A stretch of DNA of 64,000 bases from an uncultured Christensenellaceae bacterium (GCA_910586925.1 CAJUKG010000005.1:111433-175432), one strand, 5' to 3'. Positions 16,870 through 25,527 are shown, numbered from the stretch's first letter. Notes: generated by a model not told the origin, from the letters alone. Numbers and translations are program-made.

Positions 16870-18198
16870 ATGTCATATATCGAGGAAGTGCGCTCGGCGG
16901 TTGCGGTGCGTAATGCGGGACAACCGGAATTCATGCAAGCGGTGGACGAAGTGCTCGCCACCATCGCACCCGTCGTAGAGAGCGACGGTGTTTACAAGCA
17001 CAATGCCGTGCTCGAGCGGATCACCGAACCTGACAGACAGATCATGTTCCGCGTGCCTTGGACGGACGACGACGGTAACATGCGCATCAACCGCGGATAC
17101 CGCGTACAATTCAACAATGCCATCGGACCGTACAAAGGCGGATTGCGGCTACACCCGTCCGTCAATCTTTCCATAATCAAATTCCTCGGCTTTGAACAGA
17201 TATTCAAAAATTCGCTCACGGGACTGCCCATCGGCGGCGGCAAAGGCGGATCGGACTTCGATCCCAAAGGCAAGTCCGAACGGGAAATACGCGAGTTTTG
17301 CCAAAGTTTCATGACCGAGCTGTTCAGACATATCGGCGCGGACACCGACGTACCCGCAGGCGATATAGGCGTAGGCGGGCGCGAGATCGGTTATATGTTC
17401 GGGCAATATAAGCGGATCAAAAACGTGTACGAAGGAGTGCTTACGGGCAAAGGTCTTACGTTCGGCGGCTCTCTCGCCCGCACCGAAGCCACCGGATACG
17501 GACTTATTTACATCATGCAGGAAATGCTCGGCGAGTTCGGCGACGGCATCAAAGGCAAAACTATCGCCATATCGGGCGCGGGCAACGTCGCGATTTATGC
17601 GGCGCAAAAAGCGATCGAGTTGGGCGGAAAAGTGGTGACGCTGTCCGATTCCGACGGTTGGATCTACGACAAGAACGGCGTAAATCTCGACATAGTAAAA
17701 GACATCAAAGAAGTAAAGCGCGGCAGAATAAGAGAATACGCCGACAGAGTACCGACTGCCGAATATCACGACAAAGGCAAGGTATGGTCGGTCAAGTGCG
17801 ATCTCGCCCTGCCCTGCGCGACACAAAACGAATTGACCGTCGACGACGCGAAAAAACTGATCAAAAACAATGTGCGAGCCGTCGCGGAAGGCGCGAACAT
17901 GCCGTCAACGACCGACGCAATAAATGCGTTCCAAGCCAATCATACGCTGTTTATGCCCGCAAAAGCGGCAAACGCCGGCGGCGTTGCTGTGTCCGCGCTC
18001 GAAATGTCGCAAAACTCGCAACGACTCGCTTGGACGTTCGACGAAGTAGACGGCAAACTGCAAAATATCATGAGCGGGATTTACTCCGCCGTCAAAAACG
18101 CGGCGGCAACCTACGCCGAAAAATTCGACTTCGTGTCTGGCGCGAATATAGCGGGCTTCCTCAAAGTAGCTCAAGCCATGATCGCGCAAGGCGTATAA
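16870..18198 (+). CDS. gdhA: NADP-type glutamate dehydrogenase
   Basis: Hexameric cytoplasmic enzyme interconverting 2-oxoglutarate plus ammonia and glutamate; at 442 residues it has the size of bacterial GDH I. Family segments are intact: FRVPWTDDDGNMRINRGYRVQ, GPYKGGLRLHPSVNLSIIKF, the catalytic lysine region LPIGGGKGGSDFDPKGKSE, DVPAGDIGVGGREIGYMFGQY and TGYGLIYI. The Rossmann loop is AISGAGNVAIYAAQKA, followed by SDSDGWIYD. The serine in SDSDG fits NADP preference. GGAGG lies 6 nt before the ATG. It is monocistronic, between its consensus promoter and a strong terminator. Confidence 0.97.
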   Translation: MSYIEEVRSAVAVRNAGQPEFMQAVDEVLATIAPVVESDGVYKHNAVLERITEPDRQIMFRVPWTDDDGNMRINRGYRVQFNNAIGPYKGGLRLHPSVNLSIIKFLGFEQIFKNSLTGLPIGGGKGGSDFDPKGKSEREIREFCQSFMTELFRHIGADTDVPAGDIGVGGREIGYMFGQYKRIKNVYEGVLTGKGLTFGGSLARTEATGYGLIYIMQEMLGEFGDGIKGKTIAISGAGNVAIYAAQKAIELGGKVVTLSDSDGWIYDKNGVNLDIVKDIKEVKRGRIREYADRVPTAEYHDKGKVWSVKCDLALPCATQNELTVDDAKKLIKNNVRAVAEGANMPSTTDAINAFQANHTLFMPAKAANAGGVAVSALEMSQNSQRLAWTFDEVDGKLQNIMSGIYSAVKNAAATYAEKFDFVSGANIAGFLKVAQAMIAQGV

Positions 18199-18227
18199 TT
18201 TTTATACGATTGCTTTATAACCGAAAT

Positions 18228-18266
18228 TCCCGTCACCGTTTATGCGGCGGCGGGAGTTTTATTTTA
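18228..18266 (+). terminator. Terminator of gdhA
   Basis: TCCCGTCACCG (18228-18238) pairs with CGGCGGCGGGA (18245-18255) with one mismatch and one G-U pair, followed by GTTTTATTTTA. The convergent permease gene ends in the T run, so it may act both ways. Confidence 0.8.
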
Positions 18267-18701
18267 CCGTGCGGTGTGTTTACTCGCTTTAGCCTTTTCG
18301 ACTGATTTGGCTTTGTTCGCTTTTTTCGCTTTGACGGCTGCGACTATGGTTTTTATCAACTGCACCGCACCGAGCACGCCGAGGAATACGCCGAAGCTCG
18401 CGCGCAAAATGCGTCCGCCGGCATAGCTCGAAAGCAGACTGCCGCACACCGCTCCGAATACCGCGAGCACGGCGACGGGCAACGCCGCTTTTACGCGCAC
18501 ATATCCGTTCTTTTTATGGATAGCGAGCGCGACGAGCGACATCGGCACGAACGCCATCAGATTGATAGCCTGCGCGAGATGCTGTTCAAGTCCCGCGGCG
18601 AGAGTCAAAAGCGGGATCAGCAAAGTGCCTCCGCCCATACCCATGCCGCCGATTATGCCGCCGAGCGCGGACACAATGATTATCACGTGCTGCGGGGTCA
18701 C
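18264..18701 (-). CDS. TauE/SafE-family permease, second half-protein
   Basis: A 145-residue membrane protein with four hydrophobic segments. The TauE/SafE start VSALGGIIGGMGMGGGTLLIPLL is followed by a lysine/alanine-rich cytoplasmic tail (KAKKANKAKSVEKAKASK). The GTG start at 18701 overlaps the TGA of the preceding half-protein by four bases (GTGA), so the two are coupled. A full TauE/SafE transporter has two such homologous halves in one chain; here they are separate genes. The substrate is likely a sulfur-containing or organic anion (family knowledge), unspecified here. Confidence 0.82.
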   Translation of the reverse strand: MTPQHVIIIVSALGGIIGGMGMGGGTLLIPLLTLAAGLEQHLAQAINLMAFVPMSLVALAIHKKNGYVRVKAALPVAVLAVFGAVCGSLLSSYAGGRILRASFGVFLGVLGAVQLIKTIVAAVKAKKANKAKSVEKAKASKHTAR

Positions 18702-19060
18702 GGCAACACCGACTTTATCGCGACGGCGATCATTATGAGCGCGAAAATCACGTTCACCGCCGTGCCGTTGAGTTTGTCGAGCGCGGCGGCACCGATCGCC
18801 CCGCCGCCTACCACGCCGATACAGGCACACAATACGCTCGTAAGATCGAAATAACCGTGCGCGACGTATATAGCCGCGCTGATCACGCAAATGGGAAGTA
18901 TAATAAGCAGTGCCGTCGCATGCGCCGCTTTTGCGTCCAAGCCTCGCGCACGCAACAGCGGAACGCACAACATTCCGCCCCCGCCGCCGAAGAATCCCGA
19001 CACAAACCCGACCGCGGCACTGCCGCCTATCGTCAACGCGTTTTTAACTTTTGTATTCAC
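18698..19060 (-). CDS. TauE/SafE-family permease, first half-protein
   Basis: A membrane protein of about 120 residues with the repeat signature AVGFVSGFFGGGGGMLCVPLL, four hydrophobic segments and a C-terminal IFALIMIAVAIKSVLP. A GTG start at 19060 gives a protein beginning VNTKVKNALTIGG, the right length for a half-transporter. The frame stays open to a TTG at 19207, but that extension is arginine/serine-rich and non-coding in character, and neither start has a clear ribosome site. It is paired with and coupled to the downstream half-protein at 18264-18701. Confidence 0.75.
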   Translation of the reverse strand: MNTKVKNALTIGGSAAVGFVSGFFGGGGGMLCVPLLRARGLDAKAAHATALLIILPICVISAAIYVAHGYFDLTSVLCACIGVVGGGAIGAAALDKLNGTAVNVIFALIMIAVAIKSVLP

Positions 19061-19245
19061 GTAAATAGTTTTGCGCAGTTTTGCCGAAAATAACCGTAAA
19101 GAACGCGACGGTGCGGCGCGGAACGGTTTTGCCGAACTGCCGAGCCGCGACGAAACGGGCGCGAATAAACGCACGGCGAGCGCGTAAGTACCGAGCGCGA
19201 CGGACAAATTATTTTGAACAAAAGCATTTACCCCGTTAAAATCAT

Positions 19246-19274
19246 TTGCAATTTACGCGCTTATACTATATAAT
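19246..19274 (+). promoter_or_regulatory. Sigma-A promoter of the 1172-aa surface protein
   Basis: TTGCAA (19246-19251), 17-nt spacer, TATAAT (19269-19274). An AAAGGTG ribosome site follows before the ATG at 19320. Confidence 0.65.
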
Positions 19275-19319
19275 ATATGTTGTATAGAAAAAATCCTATT
19301 AAAAGGTGTTTACATTTAC

Positions 19320-22300
19320 ATGCACACTATCAAAAAACTGAAGAACAAAGCGTTGGCATTAGTGCTGACAACAGCTCTCGCTCTCCCCGTCGCCACAGGC
19401 GCGGTAGGCTTACTTTCCGGTTCCGCCGCCCGTGCCGATGAGGACATCAACGAGTACGAACCCACTTCCGTCGGTATTTCCAACGAGCATTTCACCAACT
19501 CGTCGGGCAGCTACCCCGCCACACCCAATTCGTGGTCGGGCAGTGCCGCGGTCGAAGGTGCGACGGTAGGCGGCGTTGTGTCTGGCGTCATAGATCTTTC
19601 CGACGCGTATTTCAACAATAACGTAGACGGCAAGACGAGCAACGAGCTTTACGAGCTTTCGCAGTACCCCGAGTTCGGCGTCAACAAGGACAAGCCGCAA
19701 ACGATATTCGGTGCGAACAGTAAGTACAAAGGTTCGGACGAGAAAGCACTTCTCGTCAACACCAAGCCCGGCGCGGAAGTAGCATACGCATATACTTCGA
19801 GCGACATGTCGTTCTCGCCCAACTCGTTCTACCGCGTTTCCACGTGGGTCAAGACGGGCGATTTCGCGCAGGACACGGGCGCGACGGTAAAGCTCACCGG
19901 GCTTAACCAAAGCGTCGCGTTCCACAATATCAACACCGTCAAGAACCTCAAAAACACCGACGGCGACATTGTTCTCAACGAAAGCAATAAGTACGGCTGG
20001 GTCAAGTACACCTTCTATGTCCGCACTTCCGCCGCATATACGCGCAGCGTCAAGCTCTCGCTCGGCATTGGCGACGCGGCTGACGACGACGAGAAGCCGA
20101 CGGGCTACGAGCCTCGCGCGGCGCACGGCTATGCCCTGTTCGACACCGTTTCCGCGGAACGCATTTCGGCGCACGACTTCGCTACCGAAACAATGTACTT
20201 CACGCAAACAGACGTCGAGAACGTGTATTCGTATAACGCGCTCGACGGACATTCGATCGCGGTTGATCTTTACGAACCCACTTCGTTCACCGCAAACGAC
20301 GGCATGACAGACGTCGAGATAGGTACTTTCTCGTCCGGCTTCGAAAACTATTGGCAGACGAACGTGCGTTATGACGAATACAGCGAGGACATTCCCTCGA
20401 CGGGCGTCGGATCGGGATTCATTTACAATTCCGAAAGCATCATTCCCGACCTCGAGTCGGACGACAATCTTTACGGCTTCTCGCAAAACCCGTGGGCACC
20501 GCTCGGCAGAGCCGAACACAGCACCGTGCTCGGCGGCAAAACGCATCCCATGCTCGACGGCACCAATGCCAACATTCTCATCATCGAAAATCCCGAGAAC
20601 GCCGCTTACGGCGTCGCCTCGCCTACCGTTACGATAAAGCGTAACAGATATTACCGTTTCTCGGTATGGGTAAAGGGCGATAACCTCGAAGGCACGGCTG
20701 GTATCGGTATCCTCGTCAAAGGCAAGCGCAACGGCGCGAACAACTTCCGCAAGCTCGGCGAATATTCGGGACTTACGGGCGACAGCGCGGATACCGCGCA
20801 TTACGGCTGGAAACAGCAGGTAGTTTATATCAAAGGCTCGTCGCTGTACGACTACACGGTCAAGTTCGAGCTGTGGCTCGGCACGCCTTCGTCCAAAGCG
20901 AAAGGTCTTGCAATGTTCGACAACGTATGCTTCGACGAACTCCTTTATTCGGAATATACCGAAATGTCGAGCGCAGACAGCGGCAACGTCATTTCGGACA
21001 TTGACACTGCGTCCGCGGATACGGGCATCGCCAACGGCAACTTCGACAATGTCGGCGACTATGAGGACGAACTCAAGTTCCCCGCACCCGTTGCCGAGTG
21101 GACTTATATCACGCCCGATACCGCCGAAACAAAAGGTTTCTCTGCGGCGGAAGTCAACACCGACAAAGCCGTCTACGGAATTCTCCCCACCGACGACGAA
21201 ATGTTCGATAAGACGAGCGCGAGCGGCGCGATCCCTTCGGTGATCAACCCCTCGACAATGGCAACCGACCTCACCAATGTCATGTTGCTTTCGTCCACCG
21301 CGCCCACGGCGATCGCCTACCGCTCTCCCGCAATAACCGTTTCGAGCGGCTCGGCGTACCGCATCACCGCAGACCTTGCAGTCAACAATATCGACGGGTA
21401 CGGTGCTTCGCTCGTTCTCAAAACGACGGCAGGCAACGTGATCTCCACGATCCAAGGCATCAAAGACACATATAACGCCTTCCACACCTACACTTTCCAT
21501 ATCAACGCGCCGCTTTCCGGTCAAACGCTGTACCTCGAAGTTTGGCTCGGACTCGGCGATCGCAAAGACAACACTTCCCGTCTTTCGTCCGGCAACGTGT
21601 ATGTAAAGCGCGTCGGTATCGAAGATTGGACGGCGGCGGAGGGCAGCACTCTCGACGCCGAATACAAAGTTTTGCTCGATAAATACAAACACGATATAAC
21701 CGTTTCCGCATTGCGCGACAGACTCGATTACGGCGTGTACGCATTCGGCGCACCTACCCTCGATTACTACGACATTTATTCCTACGCCGAAACCGACGAG
21801 CCGGGCGTGCCCTATCAGTGGAACAGATCGTCCGCCAACTTCAACATTAAAGGCGGCTTGATAAATGCCGACGACCCGCGCAACAACAATATTGCGGGAC
21901 TTGACACGACGGACCTCTCGGGCAACATTCTGTATATCCACAACCTCGATATCAGCCGCACGACATACACTTACGACAACACCGTTACGTTCGAAGCGAA
22001 TAAATACTACAAGCTCGACGTCGACGTGCGCGTAGACGTAACCGACGCCGTCCGCAAAGACGAAACGACGGTCGGCGCGGTACTCAAGCTCACAGGTTCT
22101 AAAGCAACCGAATTCTCCAACATAAAAGACACGACGACAGTGATCGCAAAAGACGCCGACGGCAACGAGATCCTCGACCGCGAGTCCTTCCAAACCTATT
22201 CGTTCTATATCGCCACAGGCGAGAACGGCGGCGACATCGGACTCGAAATAGTGTTCGGCGGTACTGACAGAGCGTCGTATGTACAGGGCAAACTGTTCGT

Positions 22301-22838
22301 CAAGAATATCGCTCTCTCCGAGATCGACAACCTCATTTTCGAAGAAGCGGAAAAAGATACCGACAACGACCGTATTCGTACAGCCACACTTTCCGAAGCG
22401 GACGAAACGGAAGAAGACACAGATAACACCGAAGCCGCTTCTTCCGAAATCCAGTGGTGGATCATTCCGACGGTTATCTTCAGTGCGGCACTGCTCGCAG
22501 TCATTATCATAATATTGGTCATCAAACTGCGCGAATACGTCGCCAAAAAGCGCAAGAAGAAAATCACCTACTCTACCGAGTACGACAGATCGAATACCAT
22601 TCGCGACATCGAGCGGTTGCAAGCACAAAACGCGAACGACGAGAACGGCACCGCAGTGCCCGAACTCGAACCCGCAGACGAGCTTGACGACGACGCGCCC
22701 GAGGCGGAAGAACCGAAAGAAGCCGCCGAGGAACAAAGCGAAGACGCGCCGACCGAAGAAAGCACTTCGGAAGATACCGCCGCGGAAGAAAAACCCGCAG
22801 ACGTCAAAAAGTCCGATTACGACGACCTCGACGACTAA
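19320..22838 (+). CDS. Giant type I membrane-anchored surface protein with CBM-like modules
   Basis: An 1172-residue protein. A signal peptide spans residues 1-40 (basic KKLKNK, hydrophobic ALALVLTTALALPVATGAV, cleavage near ARA-DE). The outer part carries about four beta-sandwich modules resembling carbohydrate-binding (CBM4/9-type) domains. Each starts with an N-x-x-F...P..W pattern (ISNEHFTNSSGSYPATPNSW, IANGNFDNVGDYEDE) and contains a Y/F-Y-R-x-S-x-W-V-K strand (FYRVSTWVKTGD, YYRFSVWVKGDN, AYRITADLAV, YYKLDVDVRV). A membrane helix lies near 1044-1066. The tail is about 105 residues, cytoplasmic, first basic (KKRKKK) then very acidic, ending DYDDLDD. There is no sortase signal or catalytic motif. 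Glycan binding is inference; the function is unknown. Confidence 0.72.
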   Translation: MHTIKKLKNKALALVLTTALALPVATGAVGLLSGSAARADEDINEYEPTSVGISNEHFTNSSGSYPATPNSWSGSAAVEGATVGGVVSGVIDLSDAYFNNNVDGKTSNELYELSQYPEFGVNKDKPQTIFGANSKYKGSDEKALLVNTKPGAEVAYAYTSSDMSFSPNSFYRVSTWVKTGDFAQDTGATVKLTGLNQSVAFHNINTVKNLKNTDGDIVLNESNKYGWVKYTFYVRTSAAYTRSVKLSLGIGDAADDDEKPTGYEPRAAHGYALFDTVSAERISAHDFATETMYFTQTDVENVYSYNALDGHSIAVDLYEPTSFTANDGMTDVEIGTFSSGFENYWQTNVRYDEYSEDIPSTGVGSGFIYNSESIIPDLESDDNLYGFSQNPWAPLGRAEHSTVLGGKTHPMLDGTNANILIIENPENAAYGVASPTVTIKRNRYYRFSVWVKGDNLEGTAGIGILVKGKRNGANNFRKLGEYSGLTGDSADTAHYGWKQQVVYIKGSSLYDYTVKFELWLGTPSSKAKGLAMFDNVCFDELLYSEYTEMSSADSGNVISDIDTASADTGIANGNFDNVGDYEDELKFPAPVAEWTYITPDTAETKGFSAAEVNTDKAVYGILPTDDEMFDKTSASGAIPSVINPSTMATDLTNVMLLSSTAPTAIAYRSPAITVSSGSAYRITADLAVNNIDGYGASLVLKTTAGNVISTIQGIKDTYNAFHTYTFHINAPLSGQTLYLEVWLGLGDRKDNTSRLSSGNVYVKRVGIEDWTAAEGSTLDAEYKVLLDKYKHDITVSALRDRLDYGVYAFGAPTLDYYDIYSYAETDEPGVPYQWNRSSANFNIKGGLINADDPRNNNIAGLDTTDLSGNILYIHNLDISRTTYTYDNTVTFEANKYYKLDVDVRVDVTDAVRKDETTVGAVLKLTGSKATEFSNIKDTTTVIAKDADGNEILDRESFQTYSFYIATGENGGDIGLEIVFGGTDRASYVQGKLFVKNIALSEIDNLIFEEAEKDTDNDRIRTATLSEADETEEDTDNTEAASSEIQWWIIPTVIFSAALLAVIIIILVIKLREYVAKKRKKKITYSTEYDRSNTIRDIERLQAQNANDENGTAVPELEPADELDDDAPEAEEPKEAAEEQSEDAPTEESTSEDTAAEEKPADVKKSDYDDLDD

Positions 22839-22862
22839 ACTTCTACAACATAAATCACAACA

Positions 22863-22897
22863 CAAAACTGCCGCGACGAAATGCCGCGGCAGTTTTT
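22863..22897. terminator. Strong bidirectional terminator
   Basis: ACTGCCGCG (22867-22875) pairs perfectly with CGCGGCAGT (22885-22893), flanked by AAAA and TTTTT, between two convergent genes. Confidence 0.85.
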
Positions 22898-22935
22898 ATG
22901 TTGTATTCATACATACGCAAAAGATCCGTTCGACG

Positions 22936-23847
22936 CTACTTCTTCTCTTTGCGACGTTTATCGTTGATAATTTCGAGTGCCTGTTCGTCGATGACCGTTA
23001 TGCCCTCCTCTTTGGCGATCGCCACCATTTGTGACAGCGCGGCCTTTAAGAATATGCGCGGTATTTTGGTCAGCTTGGCGCACGCCTCGTCCGTAAACGT
23101 AACGTCGGGGTCGATACGCTTCGCCGCATACATGACCGAACTGACGTCGCCGTCCTTTGCGGGGATCTTTTCGGGGTACGGTTTTCGGAATGCCGAGCAC
23201 CAGAAATTCGTGCTGTCGCGATATCCGTAATCGACGGGCACGGGCGGAAAATTGCCCGCCTTCACTCCGTTTATTATCGAATCGTAATACTTTTCTTTCA
23301 TGAGGATCTTGTCGATCTTGAGTATAAAGTGCGCGCCGAACTTGCTCGTAATGCCGTTGAAATTACGGTACGGCGGCTCATACCCTTCAAGACACCCGGG
23401 CTTATCGAGATACGCGTCTTCGAGCGTACCGTCCCAACTGCACTCGAACACCTGATATGCTTCCTTGACGACCTTCGGGCGGTTATCGCCGCCCGCGATA
23501 CCGTCCTCGAGCGTGAACAGACAGTTTTTCATCTTCTCGTCGGTAGTGTCGCCGGGGAATCCGAGCCGCACCGCCTCACGGAAAAATTTGCGCTCGTCGG
23601 TGATGAAATTGAGCGAAACGCGACTGCCGCGCAGTATGTTCTGTGCGGTATTCGAGCTGTTGCGACATTCCAAAATCATCGCATAGTATTCTTTACCCGC
23701 TATGTAATACGGAAAACACAGCGAGTACGAGCCGAGATTGGTCTTACCGCTCTCGGAAAGTGTGCCGACGACAATGGTCGGCATGGGAAAGAATGACGAC
23801 GTCTGATAGAAATTATCCACTATCCTCAAATCTTTGAACGAACTCAT
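22936..23847 (-). CDS. Flavin-reductase-like split-barrel protein with PCP_red-like C-terminus
   Basis: A 303-residue soluble protein. Residues 1-210 resemble the flavin reductase/FMN-binding split barrel (FPMPTIVVGTLSESGKTNLGSYSLCFPYYI, then RGSRVSLNFITDE). Residues about 240-295 match the small PCP_red-type helical domain: FTDEACAKLTKIPRIFLK followed by ALSQMVAIAKEEGITVIDE, the pattern A-x-x-x-L-x-x-[IV]-P-x-F-x-[RK]...A...G-[IV]-T seen at the end of protochlorophyllide reductase subunits and in stand-alone proteins. AAAGGAG lies 7 nt before the ATG. The gene follows the pyrophosphatase-like gene by 32 nt with no promoter between, so it is the last gene of that operon. The redox substrate is unknown. 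Confidence 0.68.
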   Translation of the reverse strand: MSSFKDLRIVDNFYQTSSFFPMPTIVVGTLSESGKTNLGSYSLCFPYYIAGKEYYAMILECRNSSNTAQNILRGSRVSLNFITDERKFFREAVRLGFPGDTTDEKMKNCLFTLEDGIAGGDNRPKVVKEAYQVFECSWDGTLEDAYLDKPGCLEGYEPPYRNFNGITSKFGAHFILKIDKILMKEKYYDSIINGVKAGNFPPVPVDYGYRDSTNFWCSAFRKPYPEKIPAKDGDVSSVMYAAKRIDPDVTFTDEACAKLTKIPRIFLKAALSQMVAIAKEEGITVIDEQALEIINDKRRKEKK

Positions 23848-23879
23848 ATTATCACTCCTTTATGGATTTTAATACGTAT

Positions 23880-24536
23880 TTAGCGCACGAGCATGGTCGA
23901 AAAATATTTTTCCTGAAACTCAGTCATTTCGATAATGTCTTCGTCGGAAAACATTTTGCCTTTCGGCACGACTATCCACTTGCACTCGTTATCGTCGAAA
24001 CGATGAATAACTGCGGTAACGATCCCGTCAAACTCCGCTACAGCCTCGTCAACGCCTATAATGTATGCGTCCTGTTCTTCCCCGTCGCCGCCGATCACGT
24101 CCGCCACATAGCCGTAATTGACCTTGTAGACTATGTTTTCGTGCTTCGGGTGGCGTGAACCGAGCGGTCTGTCAACAGTAACGCACACGCACTTACCTAA
24201 TACGCCCGCATACTGCGCCCGAAGCTGTTTTTTCGTCTTGCGCGTATTGACCGCCGTTTCGATAAAAAGCGCGATATGCAACGCAATTACCGCACACCCG
24301 ACGCTAAGCATTATTATCCCGTTCCGCCGTTCCGTCGCCGTTTCGTAATCGGCTGCGAGCATGCCGCCGAATATTACGAGCAAAACGGAAGTCGTCGCCA
24401 CGATTACGCATAGTGCCGACAGGAACGCCCTGCTGCCGCGCCGAAACTTATGCTTCGGGAACAGCGCGAGAATAAATTCCGTGTACAGCGTCAAAACAAA
24501 CTCCGAGAACATTTCTAAAAACACTTCCATACGCAT
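23880..24536 (-). CDS. Membrane-anchored inorganic-pyrophosphatase-like protein
   Basis: 218 residues in two parts. Residues 1-100 are membrane-bound with two clear hydrophobic helices (FLSALCVIVATTSVLLVIFGGML and IIMLSVGCAVIALHIALFI). Residues 112-218 read like a class I inorganic-pyrophosphatase-type domain: CVTVDRPLGSRHPKHENIVYKVNYGYVADVIGG, then DGEEQDAYIIGVD. The R-P-L-G-S-x-H-P, Y-x-x-N-Y-G and D-G-E-E-x-D-A-Y motifs are intact. The ATG overlaps the stop of the HAD gene (TAATG), so it is coupled. A membrane-tethered form is unusual; the substrate may be PPi or a nucleotide. Confidence 0.72.
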   Translation of the reverse strand: MRMEVFLEMFSEFVLTLYTEFILALFPKHKFRRGSRAFLSALCVIVATTSVLLVIFGGMLAADYETATERRNGIIMLSVGCAVIALHIALFIETAVNTRKTKKQLRAQYAGVLGKCVCVTVDRPLGSRHPKHENIVYKVNYGYVADVIGGDGEEQDAYIIGVDEAVAEFDGIVTAVIHRFDDNECKWIVVPKGKMFSDEDIIEMTEFQEKYFSTMLVR

Positions 24537-25015
24537 TACTCCCGATCTTCGCCGTTAAGCACCGCGATCGCGGCGGCGACGTGCGAATGTTCAAACCCTC
24601 GCCCTATATACGCATTGGTTTTGACGACGCAATCTGTCATCTCGCGCCAATCGTACCGACAATCATCGATTATAACGTATCTATCGACGTCGGTGCGACC
24701 CGAGAGCCATTCGCGTATTTCGTCGGCACGGTCCGCTGACATGCCGAGATCGGGCGTTTTGTCGAAAATGTCGATACCGAACTTATCAAACGTGTCGGAA
24801 ATGTATTTGCCGTCGGGCGTGCGCCCGCACTCGTCGCGATCCCATTCGACCCGCCAGGTAGAAGTGAGTACGACAACCGCGCCCGTAGCGTCGATCACGC
24901 TCTTAAGCAGCGGCAAGCGCGTTTCGTCTATGAAAGAAAGCACGTTCCAATCCCGTTCGGCGTCGTATTTATGCGAATTGAGCACGCCGTCTATATCCAA
25001 AAATATCACTTTCAC
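24536..25015 (-). CDS. HAD-superfamily phosphatase (HAD_SAK-like)
   Basis: A 159-residue HAD hydrolase close to the small HAD domain known from Swiss-Army-knife RNA-repair proteins. MKVIFLDIDGVLNSHKYD holds the catalytic DxD, VVVLTSTWR is motif II, and YVIIDDCRYDW motif IV. No cap domain is present. The ATG overlaps the stop of the ASCH gene by four bases (ATGA) and its own stop overlaps the next ATG, so it sits in a tightly coupled operon. Phosphatase action on a nucleotide or RNA end is inferred from the family and from the ASCH neighbour. Confidence 0.8.
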   Translation of the reverse strand: MKVIFLDIDGVLNSHKYDAERDWNVLSFIDETRLPLLKSVIDATGAVVVLTSTWRVEWDRDECGRTPDGKYISDTFDKFGIDIFDKTPDLGMSADRADEIREWLSGRTDVDRYVIIDDCRYDWREMTDCVVKTNAYIGRGFEHSHVAAAIAVLNGEDRE

Positions 25016-25350
25016 GACACGACCTCAAACCGAACGGCAAGCGCGCCGTACTTTGCTTCGTCGCTCGCCGTGTAATAACGCAAAATATACGAAACAGCCT
25101 CCTCGACCGTCATACCGCCGCAACCGCAGTCATCGAGAAGTCCCGACGAATACAGTTCCGAAAAAGAAGAAAATCGCATCAGATCGGTAATGCGTACCGT
25201 AATACGCTCGCCGCTGTCCGTGCATGTAAACTCGATCGTATCGCCGACGGAGAGCCGACCGCGCTTCTCGTCGAAAAGCCGTACTTCGACCGTCTTGCGT
25301 CCGCTCGCGATCATTCCGAACGGCTCTCGCGCAAGCCGCATTCGATGCAT
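25012..25350 (-). CDS. ASCH-domain protein
   Basis: A protein of about 112 residues consisting of a single ASCH domain, a PUA-like RNA-binding fold. MHRMRLAREPFGMIASGRKTVEVRLFDEKR carries the G-x-K-T-x-E-x-R-L signature, then LSVGDTIEFTC and VRITDLMRFSSF. The start at 25350 matches the domain start and has AGG 5 nt upstream. An in-frame ATG at 25368 would add six residues and lies at the predicted transcription start, which would make it leaderless. It is the first gene of the ASCH-HAD-PPase-flavin reductase operon. Confidence 0.82.
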   Translation of the reverse strand: MHRMRLAREPFGMIASGRKTVEVRLFDEKRGRLSVGDTIEFTCTDSGERITVRITDLMRFSSFSELYSSGLLDDCGCGGMTVEEAVSYILRYYTASDEAKYGALAVRFEVVS

Positions 25351-25375
25351 TTTCGCCTGTCTTTCCATATATATC

Positions 25376-25404
25376 ATTATACTATATTCGCGATATTTTG
25401 TCAA
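25376..25404 (-). promoter_or_regulatory. Consensus sigma-A promoter of the ASCH operon
   Basis: Minus-strand TTGACA (25399-25404), 17-nt spacer, TATAAT (25376-25381), all twelve positions consensus. Confidence 0.85.
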
Positions 25405-25492
25405 TCCGCCGCCGTGAATTTTATTGCGAAACACGCCCACAAAAGTACACAAAAAGTAATAAAAACTCCGCTCCGAAACAGCTCGGATTTTG

Positions 25493-25521
25493 TTGATAAT
25501 TGTAGAAAAATACTATACAAT
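25493..25521 (+). promoter_or_regulatory. Sigma-A promoter of the Spo0A-C-like gene (predicted leaderless)
   Basis: TTGATA (25493-25498), 17-nt spacer, TACAAT (25516-25521). The ATG at 25528 is 6 nt past the -10 box, with no ribosome site. Confidence 0.72.
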
Positions 25522-25527
25522 ACAGTT

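Noticed and set aside
18701..18968. The longer frame upstream of the second TauE/SafE half (to 18968)
   Set aside because: It overlaps the first half-gene out of frame and is arginine-rich; the GTGA-coupled start at 18701 fits better.
19410..22865. An open frame of about 1150 codons on the minus strand, antisense to the 1172-aa surface protein
   Set aside because: The plus-strand frame has a promoter, ribosome site, signal peptide, repeated modules and membrane helix. The antisense frame is rich in R, C and V with no recognisable domain and is explained by codon bias.
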